A stretch of DNA of 64,000 nt from the NCBI GenBank assembly GCA_031552235.1, contig JAVBMR010000026.1:7937-71936 (forward strand), written 5' to 3'. The stretch is from WRDF01 sp031552235 (GTDB taxonomy: Bacteria > Bacteroidota > Bacteroidia > Bacteroidales > Rikenellaceae). The notes under the pieces are model-generated. The model made no database searches. It was not told where the DNA came from and saw only the letters and a program-made list of their open reading frames with translations. Position numbers and translations under genes: made by a program. Shown here piece by piece: positions 33,836-41,162 of this stretch (the stretch's first letter is position 1; each line of letters begins with the position of its first letter).

Positions 33836-34496
33836 ATACGGCGCCGCCGAACTCCTAAGGAAGTTCTACGAAGGCACCTCTTCCCTGGCGGAAGAAGAGG
33901 CGCTCCGCAGGGGCGGCGCGGACGGTTGTGCCGAAACGGGTGCGACGGCGGATGCCAATACGGCAGGTGCGCGTGTGGCCGACATGGCCGTCCGCGCCGA
34001 AGCACGCGAAGCCGCGGGTTACCCCGAAGCCGCCGGAACGGCAGAAACGGCATGCGTTCCCGAAGCCGCAGGCACCACCGAAGCCATCGGAACCAGGGCC
34101 GCCGCGGCTATGTTCGAACTCTTCAGGCAGGAGCGCGAAGTCTGCTGCCCGGGCAATGCGACTGTCCCCCTGCGCAGACACAGGAAATTAACCGTCCTGC
34201 TCCGATCGGCGGTGGCGGCAGCTGCAGTAGTACTGATAGCGCTGACCGTGGCCACGCTGTCGAAGCCCGACCCTGAAATAGTTTACTGTTTCGTCAACGG
34301 GCAACCCGTGACCGACTACGAAACGGCGGTCGAACAAAGCGAAATCGCCATCGGCATACTCTCGGAATCGCTGGAGATGACAGCCGGAATGCTCAAGCCC
34401 CTCGACGACGTGGACCGCATGGTGCGCGAACTCGAAGAGGCCGACATATTCGGGACGCTCTTCCTCGACGGCACCATCAAAAATAATAACTCCTAA
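33819..34496 (+). CDS. Probable anti-sigma-like membrane protein with an Ala-rich repeated linker
   Basis: A protein of 225 residues. The N-terminus (ELLRKFYEGTSSLAEEEALRR) looks like the cytoplasmic part of Bacteroidota anti-sigma partners. Next is an Ala/Glu/Gly/Thr-rich stretch with imperfect repeats of EAAGT-E (about residues 55-92). One membrane helix follows (LTVLLRSAVAAAAVVLIALTVATL), then a C-terminal external domain ending in SEIAIGILSESLEMTAGMLKPL. It overlaps the sigma gene by 16 nt and precedes the DUF4252 gene by 1 nt. The role is inferred from the position and topology. Confidence 0.68.
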   Translation: MGHANKYGAAELLRKFYEGTSSLAEEEALRRGGADGCAETGATADANTAGARVADMAVRAEAREAAGYPEAAGTAETACVPEAAGTTEAIGTRAAAAMFELFRQEREVCCPGNATVPLRRHRKLTVLLRSAVAAAAVVLIALTVATLSKPDPEIVYCFVNGQPVTDYETAVEQSEIAIGILSESLEMTAGMLKPLDDVDRMVRELEEADIFGTLFLDGTIKNNNS

Positions 34497-34497
34497 G

Positions 34498-35013
34498 ATG
34501 CGCAGCACCATGAAAAAGTTATTGATCATATTCGGCCTGGCGTTGCCGCTGCTCCTGACAACGGCGCACGCCGCCCCGCCCGGACAGACAGAAAAGGCAC
34601 TGGACGGTTTCTTCTCGAAATATTCGGGCAGGAAAGGCTACACCACGATGGAGCTTACGGGCGACCTGCTCAAGGCGGCCTACGGCAAGCCGGGCAGCAA
34701 AGTGAGCGGCGACATGCTCAAAGGGGTCGACCGCATGCGTATAGTGAAGGCTGAAACCGGAACGGTGGAATTCTCGGCCGACGTCAACAGCCTGCCCTCC
34801 AAGACCGATCTGAAATTAATGAGCAACGTGAGCGAGAACGGGAAACAGGTGAGGACATATTACAGGCCGGCCTCCCCGGCCATAGGCGGCGGGAATAAAC
34901 GCGACGCGGAGTTCCTGATGTTCATGATCGGCCCGAACGACAATATCCTGATCCACATGACCGGCGATTTCGACATAAAGAACGTGTCCAGATTCTCGGG
35001 CTTCGGGATGTAA
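34498..35013 (+). CDS. DUF4252 family exported protein
   Basis: A protein of 171 residues, or 167 if the ATG at 34510, where the signal peptide (MKKLLIIFGLALPLLLTTAHA) begins, is used. The mature part follows the DUF4252 pattern: LDGFFSKYSGRKGYTTMELTGDLL, VDRMRIVKAE, SENGKQVRTYYRP, FLMFMIGPNDNILIHMTGDFDIKNVS. The family is found next to ECF sigma/anti-sigma pairs in Bacteroidota and its function is not known. It is the third gene of the operon and probably the regulated envelope product. Confidence 0.88.
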   Translation: MRSTMKKLLIIFGLALPLLLTTAHAAPPGQTEKALDGFFSKYSGRKGYTTMELTGDLLKAAYGKPGSKVSGDMLKGVDRMRIVKAETGTVEFSADVNSLPSKTDLKLMSNVSENGKQVRTYYRPASPAIGGGNKRDAEFLMFMIGPNDNILIHMTGDFDIKNVSRFSGFGM

Positions 35014-35061
35014 TGGCGAAGCCTGGGTGGAGCCGGACGGGACAGCGAAACTGCGAAAAAA

Positions 35062-35083
35062 CGGAACTATCCACTTTAAGGCC
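35062..35083. repeat. Solo end of the MITE-like element
   Basis: GGAACTATCCACTTTAAGGC closely matches the 24-bp terminal repeat of the MITE at 39615-39638. About 40 nt downstream the interior segment ACCCGGCGCG also recurs, so this is probably a decayed third copy. Confidence 0.5.
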
Positions 35084-35173
35084 GTGGCGTTTTCACTTCT
35101 GCTCTCTGTGAAAACAGGCGGTCCGCAGCCACCCGGCGCGATACGTCGTATTGCGGAACAATCCGAAAAGCAC

Positions 35174-35206
35174 AAACAAGGCCGGCTTATTCAGCTGGCC
35201 TTGTTT
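35174..35206. terminator. Bidirectional terminator between the DUF4252 gene and the BSP protease gene
   Basis: Arms AAACAAGGCC and GGCCTTGTTT around GGCTTATTCAGCT. Confidence 0.8.
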
Positions 35207-35275
35207 CGCCATAATTTTATCGCGCAGAAAGGTGTGTTTCTAACGCCTGTCCGCAACAATATCCGCATCCTGCCG

Positions 35276-36073
35276 CTATTTTTTCGCGTGTTCCTGCTCC
35301 CGCGTTTTGACGAGGAATTGCTGGTATTCTTCCCAGAGCGAGTCGGTGGTCACGTCGGGGCCGAATATCGACTGCATCGCCAGATCGAACGTCCATGGAT
35401 TGATATCGAACGCCGTCTTGTTGAATTTGCGCAGGAAGTCGGGGTCTTTCATGGTCAGCCAATGGAGGAAAAAGCCTGTGGTGCGGTAGCCGTCCATCCA
35501 GCTTCCTCCCGGATTGCGCGAACTGAAATCGAAGAACCCGTTATATGTGCGCACGGCATCGGCCAGCCCCTCGGTGAACACCCAATATTCGGTGCCCTTT
35601 CTGTCTCCGGATGGCGGACTGTAGCCTCCCGCGCCTTTGGGTTTTCCCTGATAGGCGTGCGTGAGTTCGTGGTATAGCACCCCGCGAGTTTCGTAAAGCA
35701 CCTTCTTCGGACCTATGTCCTTCATGCTGCGTTCGACCCATTGCGAGCTGTAGAAGATGCCAACCTCCGGGATGTCCCCGCTTTTCGCCGAGATGCCTTT
35801 CTTATCCTCGAAGCTGTAATTTATCTTTTCGAGGCGCGGGATATTGTCGCTATCGCTCCAGTAGAGCGTTTCGGCGACCCACTTCGCGTGCTGCTGGATG
35901 AACGGCACAGGATTGGGGATAATGCTGTCGTATATGGCCCAACCGCGGGTGTTGGCGGCTTTGTTTTCAAAGTTCACTTGGGGGAAGACGAAATCTTTCA
36001 TCCCGGGTCCTTCCCATTTCTGCGCGGCCAGCGTCAGCGGCAAAAGCACGAACGCAACCAAAAGTTTTTTCAT
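35276..36073 (-). CDS. Basic secretory protein (BSP) family, putative zinc metallopeptidase
   Basis: A protein of 265 residues with a signal peptide (MKKLLVAFVLLPLTLAAQKW). The core matches the plant-type BSP family found in Bacteroidota: VLYETRGVLYHELTHAYQGKPKG with the gluzincin-like HELTH zinc motif at about residues 138-142, then EYWVFTEGLADAVRTYNGFF carrying the downstream glutamate, and GGSWMDGYRTTGFFLHWL. It is probably exported and acts outside the cytoplasm as a protease, though activity in the family is little tested. The ATG at 36073 is chosen for the signal peptide. A TATCTTTG box lies 40 nt upstream (36113-36120). Confidence 0.85.
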   Translation of the reverse strand: MKKLLVAFVLLPLTLAAQKWEGPGMKDFVFPQVNFENKAANTRGWAIYDSIIPNPVPFIQQHAKWVAETLYWSDSDNIPRLEKINYSFEDKKGISAKSGDIPEVGIFYSSQWVERSMKDIGPKKVLYETRGVLYHELTHAYQGKPKGAGGYSPPSGDRKGTEYWVFTEGLADAVRTYNGFFDFSSRNPGGSWMDGYRTTGFFLHWLTMKDPDFLRKFNKTAFDINPWTFDLAMQSIFGPDVTTDSLWEEYQQFLVKTREQEHAKK

Positions 36074-36112
36074 TTTATTCAGTTTTAAGGTCGTTATAAG
36101 TTCACGGTCAGG

Positions 36113-36120
36113 CAAAGATA
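36113..36120 (-). promoter_or_regulatory. -7 box of the BSP-family gene
   Basis: TATCTTTG on the minus strand. Confidence 0.6.
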
Positions 36121-36193
36121 TAAAAAATATAAAACGCTTATCCACAGGAACGCCCTTTGCCGTACGGCAGGATTTTCCATAATAAACTATAAT

Positions 36194-36372
36194 GCCTATC
36201 CGCAATATTTCCACTGCGGTGCAGTCTGTCGTCGGCGGCAGGTGCGAACGAGCTTTCAGCGAGTGAAGCAGTCCGCCGCGTGGGGCGGAGGCAGGCTGCC
36301 GGTGTCGCGAGGCGACACCAAGAGGTTAATGATGACTTAATTTAAAGGTTAATGGTATTTTTGCGGATAAGC
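36194..36372. repeat. Copy 5 of the GCTTATCCGCAA-ended family, 179 bp with inverted ends
   Basis: Left end GCCTATCCGCAATATT and right end TTGCGGATAAGC are inverted repeats. A further half-end, CGCTTATCCACAGG, lies at about 36134. The interior includes GTCCGCCGCGTGGGGCGGAG and a GGTGTCGC/GCGACACC hairpin (about 36301-36320). It sits between the BSP gene and the HIT gene. The rest, 36373-36540, shows nothing I can name. Confidence 0.65.
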
Positions 36373-36548
36373 GTTAAACTGTCCCGGAGCAAGCGGCGAG
36401 TGTTCAAAGGCCGCAAATGGCGCGGGAATCCAACCCTTGGAAATTAAACAACCCTGCAGCAAGCCGCGACAATGGGATCAGGGTATATTTACACTGACTG
36501 TCACGCCTACTTTTCGGTGCGGTTTTTGGAGTAATGCCTGCGAATCGC

Positions 36549-36556
36549 TATATTTG
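36549..36556 (+). promoter_or_regulatory. -7 box of the HIT gene
   Basis: TATATTTG, 27 nt before the ATG at 36584. Confidence 0.65.
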
Positions 36557-36583
36557 AAAAATCGAAACCTAAAATTAAAAGCC

Positions 36584-37009
36584 ATGAAAAGCGATCCGAA
36601 AGAATGCCTGTACTGCCAGAACAACGAGAACCTGAATAACCTGATGATCGAGATAGCGGCGCTCGGCGTGTCGCGCGTGTTCCTTTTCAAGGAGCAAACT
36701 TACCGCGGACGATGCCTGGTGGCGTATAAAGACCATGTGAGCGACCTTTTCGAATTGAGCGACGCCGACCGCAACGCGTTCATGGCCGACGTGGTAAGGG
36801 TAACGCGTGCGATGGATAAGGCGTTCCGCCCGGAAAAAATAAACTACGGAGCGTATTCCGACAAGCTCTCGCACCTCCATTTCCACCTCGCCCCCAAATA
36901 TGTGGACGGGCCCGACTACGGCAGCACTTTCCGGATGAACCCCGGAGAAGTGTACCTCACTGACGCCGAATACGCCGGGATGATCGAAAAGATAAAGAAA
37001 GAATTATAG
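36584..37009 (+). CDS. HIT family nucleotide-binding protein
   Basis: A protein of 141 residues. The catalytic histidine triad is HLHFHLAPK (about residues 98-106), preceded by NYGAYSDKLS. An N-terminal CxxC (CLYCQNN) may bind zinc, as in other HIT proteins. HIT enzymes hydrolyse or transfer nucleotidyl groups, for example adenosine phosphoramidates. The C-terminal tail beyond the triad (YGSTFRMNPGEVYLTDAEY) is family-like. I start at the ATG at 36584 because the homology and the promoter agree. Confidence 0.9.
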   Translation: MKSDPKECLYCQNNENLNNLMIEIAALGVSRVFLFKEQTYRGRCLVAYKDHVSDLFELSDADRNAFMADVVRVTRAMDKAFRPEKINYGAYSDKLSHLHFHLAPKYVDGPDYGSTFRMNPGEVYLTDAEYAGMIEKIKKEL

Positions 37010-37179
37010 TATTTCCCGGAATTATTCCCTTTCGTCTCGCAATACGACGGATGGGAACCCTGCCGGTTAAACCACCCTAACTTCCGGGCGTTCCTGGCCC
37101 CCTCGGGAGCGCCCGACGGTCTTCAAAAAAGGCCGGGAAAAGACTATCGCAATATTCCACCGCATTTTACCGACACCCT

Positions 37180-39285
37180 GTGAAAAAGCTCATATTTTCG
37201 GTTATCGTATTATTATTGGCCGTGACGTCGGCGGTCGCTGAAGACAGCCCCGTGTCGTGGAAGTTCGGCCTCACGGACAAAGGCGGCGGCGAAATAGAGC
37301 TGACGGCAACCGCCACGATCGAAAAGGGCTGGCACATATACGACCCCGGCATCGGGGAAGACGGCCCCTATCCCACGACGCTGGAGATGGACGAGATTGC
37401 GGGCGCAGAAAAGGCCGGGGCATTCTCGGCCGCCGGTTCGAAGCGCATAGAGGCATATGACGACATTTTCCAGATGGACATCGTCTATTACGAGGGGACG
37501 GCCACGTTCGTACAGCGCTTCCGCGTTACCGACAAAGAGGCGTTCAGCCTGAAAGGCGACATCCGCGCAAGCGCGTGCAAGGACGGTGCATGTACACCGC
37601 CTACGCCTGTAAGCTTCGCGTTCTCGGCGAAAGACCTGCCGGCAGGCATCGAAAGCACACGCGCGACAGTCAAAGGCAGCGTAGTAAGCGGAATCGGTAC
37701 GGGAAGCGTAGCCGGGACAGGCAAGGCCGCTTCTACGGAAGCACCACGCGGCTCGACACCCGAAGCACCCTATGACCAATCCGCCGGACAGGCGGGCAGC
37801 AATGCCGCAGAACTTGCGGACAATCCGGCCAACGCCGCATCCGCCGTGAACACCGACCTATGGCGGCCGGTGATCGACGAACTGCGCGCGTTCGGCGCGG
37901 CAGGCGACACCGCGAACAGGTCGCTCTGGTGGGTATTCATAATCGGCTTCGGGGGAGGCCTGCTCGCCCTGCTCACCCCGTGCGTGTGGCCCATGCTGCC
38001 GCTTACCGTGAGCTTCTTCCTGAAACAGGAGAAAACAAAAAAGGGAGCGATAAAGGACGCAATTCTCTACGGGCTGTCGATCATCGTGATATACGTTGGC
38101 CTCGGACTCGTGATAACAGGTATATTCGGCGCGGGCGCACTCAACATGCTGGCGACGAACGCAGTGTTCAACCTGCTCCTTTTCGCGCTGCTGGTCGTTT
38201 TCGCGATCTCGTTCTTCGGGGCGTTCGAGTTGACCCTGCCCTCGAAATGGACAAACAAAATGAATTACAAGGCCGATCATGCCCGGGGCTTCGCACACAT
38301 ATTCTTCATGGCTTTCACGCTGGCGCTGGTGTCGTTCTCGTGTACCGGCCCGATTATCGGGACGCTGCTCGTAGATGCGGCAGGATCGGGAGCCATCCTC
38401 GCCCCGGCCGTAGGCATGGGGGGCTTTGCATTAGCGCTCGCCATACCGTTCGCACTGTTCGCCGTCTTCCCGTCGTGGCTGAAGAACGCGCCCCGCTCCG
38501 GCGGATGGATGAACTCGGTGAAGGTCACGCTCGGGTTCGTCGAACTCGCGCTGGCGCTGAAATTCCTCTCGGTGGCAGACCTCGCCTACGGCTGGGAGCT
38601 TGTCAGCCGTGAAGTATTCCTTGTGCTGTGGATAGCCATATCAACACTCCTGGGCGCGTACCTCTTGGGGTGGATAAGGTTCAAGAACGACAGCGACCGT
38701 AAACACGTTTCCGTCCCGGGGATATTCTTCGCCGTCGCATCGTTCGCTTTCGCCTTATACATGCTTCCGGGGCTGTGGGGCGCCCCGCTCAAAGCCATCA
38801 GCGCCTTCCCGCCTCCCATGTATACGCAGGATTTCAACCTATATGACAATACCGTCCACGCCAGATTCGACAACTACGAGGCCGGGATGGAGTACGCCGC
38901 CCGCACCGGAAAACCGGTCGTAATCGATTTTTCGGGTCTGGGCTGTGTGAACTGCCGCGAAATGGAGGCCCGCGTGTGGACAGACCCGCGCGTGAAGTCG
39001 ATCCTCGACAACGACTATGTTCTTATAACTCTTATGGTCGACGACCGTCGGCGCCTGCCTGAAACGATGGAGATCGAGGAGAACGGCCGCACCGCCAGCC
39101 TCAAAACAGTGGGTGACAAATGGAGCTACCTGCAGCGGCACAAGTTCGGCACGAGTTCGCAGCCCTACTACGTTCTGCTTGATGCCTCGGGCAACCCGAT
39201 CGGGCCTTCATATGCCTATGACGAGGATATTGAAGAATACCTTGAGTTCCTCAACACCGGTCTGGAGAATTTCAGGGGGCGGTAA
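37180..39285 (+). CDS. dsbD: Thiol:disulfide interchange protein DsbD
   Basis: An inner-membrane protein of 701 residues with a GTG start. It has a signal peptide, then an N-terminal periplasmic domain (about 20-150) with the paired cysteines of the ACKDGACTPP segment. An Ala/Gly/Ser-rich linker follows (about 165-220). The central domain has eight or so membrane helices, including GGLLALLTPCVWPMLPLTVSFFL and LVSFSCTGPIIGTLL, each with a conserved redox Cys. The C-terminal thioredoxin-like domain has VIDFSGLGCVNCREMEARVW (CVNC). DsbD moves electrons from cytoplasmic thioredoxin to periplasmic thiol proteins. The gene has no obvious promoter in the 170 nt upstream. Confidence 0.95.
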   Translation: MKKLIFSVIVLLLAVTSAVAEDSPVSWKFGLTDKGGGEIELTATATIEKGWHIYDPGIGEDGPYPTTLEMDEIAGAEKAGAFSAAGSKRIEAYDDIFQMDIVYYEGTATFVQRFRVTDKEAFSLKGDIRASACKDGACTPPTPVSFAFSAKDLPAGIESTRATVKGSVVSGIGTGSVAGTGKAASTEAPRGSTPEAPYDQSAGQAGSNAAELADNPANAASAVNTDLWRPVIDELRAFGAAGDTANRSLWWVFIIGFGGGLLALLTPCVWPMLPLTVSFFLKQEKTKKGAIKDAILYGLSIIVIYVGLGLVITGIFGAGALNMLATNAVFNLLLFALLVVFAISFFGAFELTLPSKWTNKMNYKADHARGFAHIFFMAFTLALVSFSCTGPIIGTLLVDAAGSGAILAPAVGMGGFALALAIPFALFAVFPSWLKNAPRSGGWMNSVKVTLGFVELALALKFLSVADLAYGWELVSREVFLVLWIAISTLLGAYLLGWIRFKNDSDRKHVSVPGIFFAVASFAFALYMLPGLWGAPLKAISAFPPPMYTQDFNLYDNTVHARFDNYEAGMEYAARTGKPVVIDFSGLGCVNCREMEARVWTDPRVKSILDNDYVLITLMVDDRRRLPETMEIEENGRTASLKTVGDKWSYLQRHKFGTSSQPYYVLLDASGNPIGPSYAYDEDIEEYLEFLNTGLENFRGR

Positions 39286-39496
39286 AGCAGTTGCCGCCGG
39301 CGGAGGGCAAAACGAAATGTTTACAGGGTCATCCTGTTTCGACTTGTAATCACGCAGACGAAGATAGCGTTATAGTTTTCGTCTAAGAACATTGCGGGCG
39401 ACCAACAACGACAGCCTGCAACGCTTGCAATTATAACAGGATTATCCTTTTTAGTCGTGTTCTGTTTTTCCGGCCTACAGTCAGCGGGGGCGCCTT

Positions 39497-39541
39497 CCGG
39501 CACACGGAGAGAGCAGGAATGCCAACTCGCACCAAAATGTT
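39497..39541. repeat. Dispersed 40-50-nt repeat, copy 3
   Basis: It shares CCGGCACACGGA and CTCGCACC..AATGTT with copies 2 and 4. It is 70 nt upstream of the intact MITE. Confidence 0.6.
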
Positions 39542-39614
39542 AAATAACTTCGATGCTTTATCGCAGTCACCGAAGCGACCAGCCCTCCGCGCCGGGTGGG
39601 CTGCAAAAAAATAT

Positions 39615-39773
39615 GGAACTATCCCATTTAGGCTTGTTATTAGTTTCGGCTTGCATTGCAAGCCGTCAGCCCGACGCCACCCGGCGCGGAGAGCTGATAA
39701 TTTGCCTGCGGCTAAATAATACATCCTCCGCTGGCGTCGGACAGAATAGAACAAGCCTAAATGGGATAGTTCC
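39615..39773. mobile_element. MITE-like element, copy 2 (intact, 24-bp perfect inverted ends)
   Basis: Positions 39615-39638 (GGAACTATCCCATTTAGGCT...) and 39750-39773 are exact reverse complements over 24 bp. The element is 159 bp and has an internal GC-rich palindromic core (CGACGCC..GGCGTCGG). No transposase. The core is also found, shortened, at about 43603-43670. Between dsbD and this element, 39286-39614 holds decayed repeat ends (AGGATTATCCTTTTTAGTCG at about 39438) but no gene. Confidence 0.85.
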
Positions 39774-39804
39774 GAAAAATTATTGGCAGGCCACAACACT
39801 AAGG

Positions 39805-39942
39805 AACTGTTTAAAAATATGAATTTCGTTCTTTTCGCCCTATCGCCACTGCTTTTCCCGTTTCTTCTCCTCGCCGTGGCCCGCCACGTCTTCGGCGAAG
39901 AGCCTGAAAAATCAATGACGATAGAACAAAAATAACTTCGGT
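39805..39942 (+). repeat. 138-bp segment identical to 63863-64000
   Basis: It has no mismatch with the copy at the window edge. AACTGTTTAAA (39805-39815) and TTTAAACGGTT (about 39949-39959) form an imperfect inverted pair around the 38-codon frame, which suggests a small mobile unit of about 155 bp. Confidence 0.8.
39819..39935 (+). CDS. Small hydrophobic peptide (38 aa) inside an exactly repeated segment
   Basis: The frame encodes a hydrophobic N-terminal half (MNFVLFALSPLLFPFLLLAV, enough for one membrane helix), then ARHVFGEEPEKSMTIEQK. The same 38 codons recur base for base at 63877-63993. There is no ribosome-binding site that I can recognise (Bacteroidota often lack one) and AAAAAT precedes the ATG. 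The unusual conservation of the DNA, silent sites included, points to recent copying of the whole unit rather than selection on the peptide alone. Translation is not proven. Confidence 0.5.
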   Translation: MNFVLFALSPLLFPFLLLAVARHVFGEEPEKSMTIEQK

Positions 39943-40000
39943 AATAAATTTAAACGGTTTCTAAATGAGGTGACTCGGTAATTAATAGGGGGATAATCGG

Positions 40001-41023
40001 CTAAATCTCGCCTGACAGCGGCGGGGGCGTGATGCCCGAGATGTCGAAACCGCCCCATTGCCGTCCGATAAAGTCCAGCGTTTCGAGCAGGATGGGAACG
40101 TCGTCTTCGGTCACGAGTTTCAGGCGCGTGGCCTTGAAGTCGGGAAGTCCCTTGAAATAGTTCGACAGGTGGCGGCGCATCTCCAGAACGCCCACCTTCT
40201 CGCCCTTTACCTCCACCGACTTGAGCAGGTGGCGCTTGGCGATCTCCACGCGCTCCGTGACGGATGGCTGTGGCATTATCTCGCCCGTATCGAGGTAGTG
40301 GCGGATCTCGCGGAAGATCCAGGGGCGACCGTATGTGGCGCGGCCGACCATTATCCCGTCAACGCCCCAGCGGTCAAACGCGTCGGCCGCGCCCACACCC
40401 GAGCAGATGTCGCCGTTGCCGATGATCGGGATCGTGATGCGCGGGTTATTCTTTACGGCGCCGATAAGCGTCCAGTCCGCCGCGCCTTTGTATAGTTGCG
40501 CGCGGGTGCGGCCGTGGATGGTCAGCGCCGCGATGCCGACATCCTGCAGTCGTTCGGCTATATCTTCGATATTCTTGTTCTCGTCGTCCCAGCCCAGGCG
40601 CGTTTTTACCGTGACGGGGGTTTTTACTGCCTCTACAATGCGGCGTGTCATCTCGACCATCAACGGGACGTCGCGCATCATGCCGCTGCCGGCGCCGCGC
40701 CCCGCGATTTTTTTCATCGGGCAGCCGAAATTAATGTCGATGACGTCGGGTTTTGCCCCTTCTGCCATCACGGCCGCCTCGACCATAGGTTCTATCAGGT
40801 GGCCGTATATCTGGATGCCAACGGGGCGTTCTTCATCCGAGATGTTGAGCTTGGCCAGCGATTTGGCCGCGTCGCGGATCAGCCCGTCAGACGAAATGAA
40901 CTCGGTGTAGACCATGTCGGCCCCGAACTGCTTGCACAGCCAGCGGAACGACGGGTCTGTGACGTCTTCCATCGGAGCGAGGAAAAGGGGCTTGTCGCCA
41001 AGGTCTATGTCTGCTATCTTCAT
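40001..41023 (-). CDS. dusB: tRNA-dihydrouridine synthase
   Basis: An FMN enzyme of 340 residues. It has the family N-terminus LFLAPMEDVTDPSFRWLCKQFGADMVYTEF, then DINFGCPMKKIAGRGAGSGMM with the catalytic Cys, VKTRLGWDD, IHGRTRAQLYKGAADW, PIIGNGDICSG and GIMVGRATYGRPWIF. The GNGDI and IMVGR segments bind FMN. It reduces uridines in the tRNA D-loop using NADPH. The C-terminal extension is short. Its TAATTTTG -7 box (41046-41053) abuts that of divergent argS. Sequence class fits DusB. Confidence 0.95.
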   Translation of the reverse strand: MKIADIDLGDKPLFLAPMEDVTDPSFRWLCKQFGADMVYTEFISSDGLIRDAAKSLAKLNISDEERPVGIQIYGHLIEPMVEAAVMAEGAKPDVIDINFGCPMKKIAGRGAGSGMMRDVPLMVEMTRRIVEAVKTPVTVKTRLGWDDENKNIEDIAERLQDVGIAALTIHGRTRAQLYKGAADWTLIGAVKNNPRITIPIIGNGDICSGVGAADAFDRWGVDGIMVGRATYGRPWIFREIRHYLDTGEIMPQPSVTERVEIAKRHLLKSVEVKGEKVGVLEMRRHLSNYFKGLPDFKATRLKLVTEDDVPILLETLDFIGRQWGGFDISGITPPPLSGEI

Positions 41024-41045
41024 CGGGTGTGCGTCTTATATTTTA

Positions 41046-41053
41046 CAAAATTA
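41046..41053 (-). promoter_or_regulatory. -7 box of dusB
   Basis: TAATTTTG on the minus strand, 22 nt from the dusB ATG and 1 nt from the argS-side -7 box at 41055-41062. Confidence 0.65.
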
Positions 41054-41054
41054 C

Positions 41055-41062
41055 TATCTTTG
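41055..41062 (+). promoter_or_regulatory. -7 box at the left edge of the palindromic module, toward argS
   Basis: TATCTTTG, followed at once by the palindromic module. Confidence 0.65.
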
Positions 41063-41136
41063 CAGAATATAGGATGCGCCTCGGGCAAAATTGTCGAACT
41101 TGTTCGACATTTGCCTCTCGGCTTTCACTATATTTG
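41061..41136 (+). promoter_or_regulatory. Palindromic promoter module, copy 2 (upstream of argS)
   Basis: Flanks GCAGAATATAGGATGCGCC and CTCGGCTTTCACTATATTTG are as in copy 1. The centre is TGTCGAAC-TT-GTTCGACA with GGCAAA/TTTGCC outside, a different palindrome of the same form. TATATTTG at 41129-41136 is a second -7 box, 26 nt before the argS ATG. Confidence 0.75.
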
Positions 41137-41162
41137 GCGAGATTAAATAATCCCAGACACAT

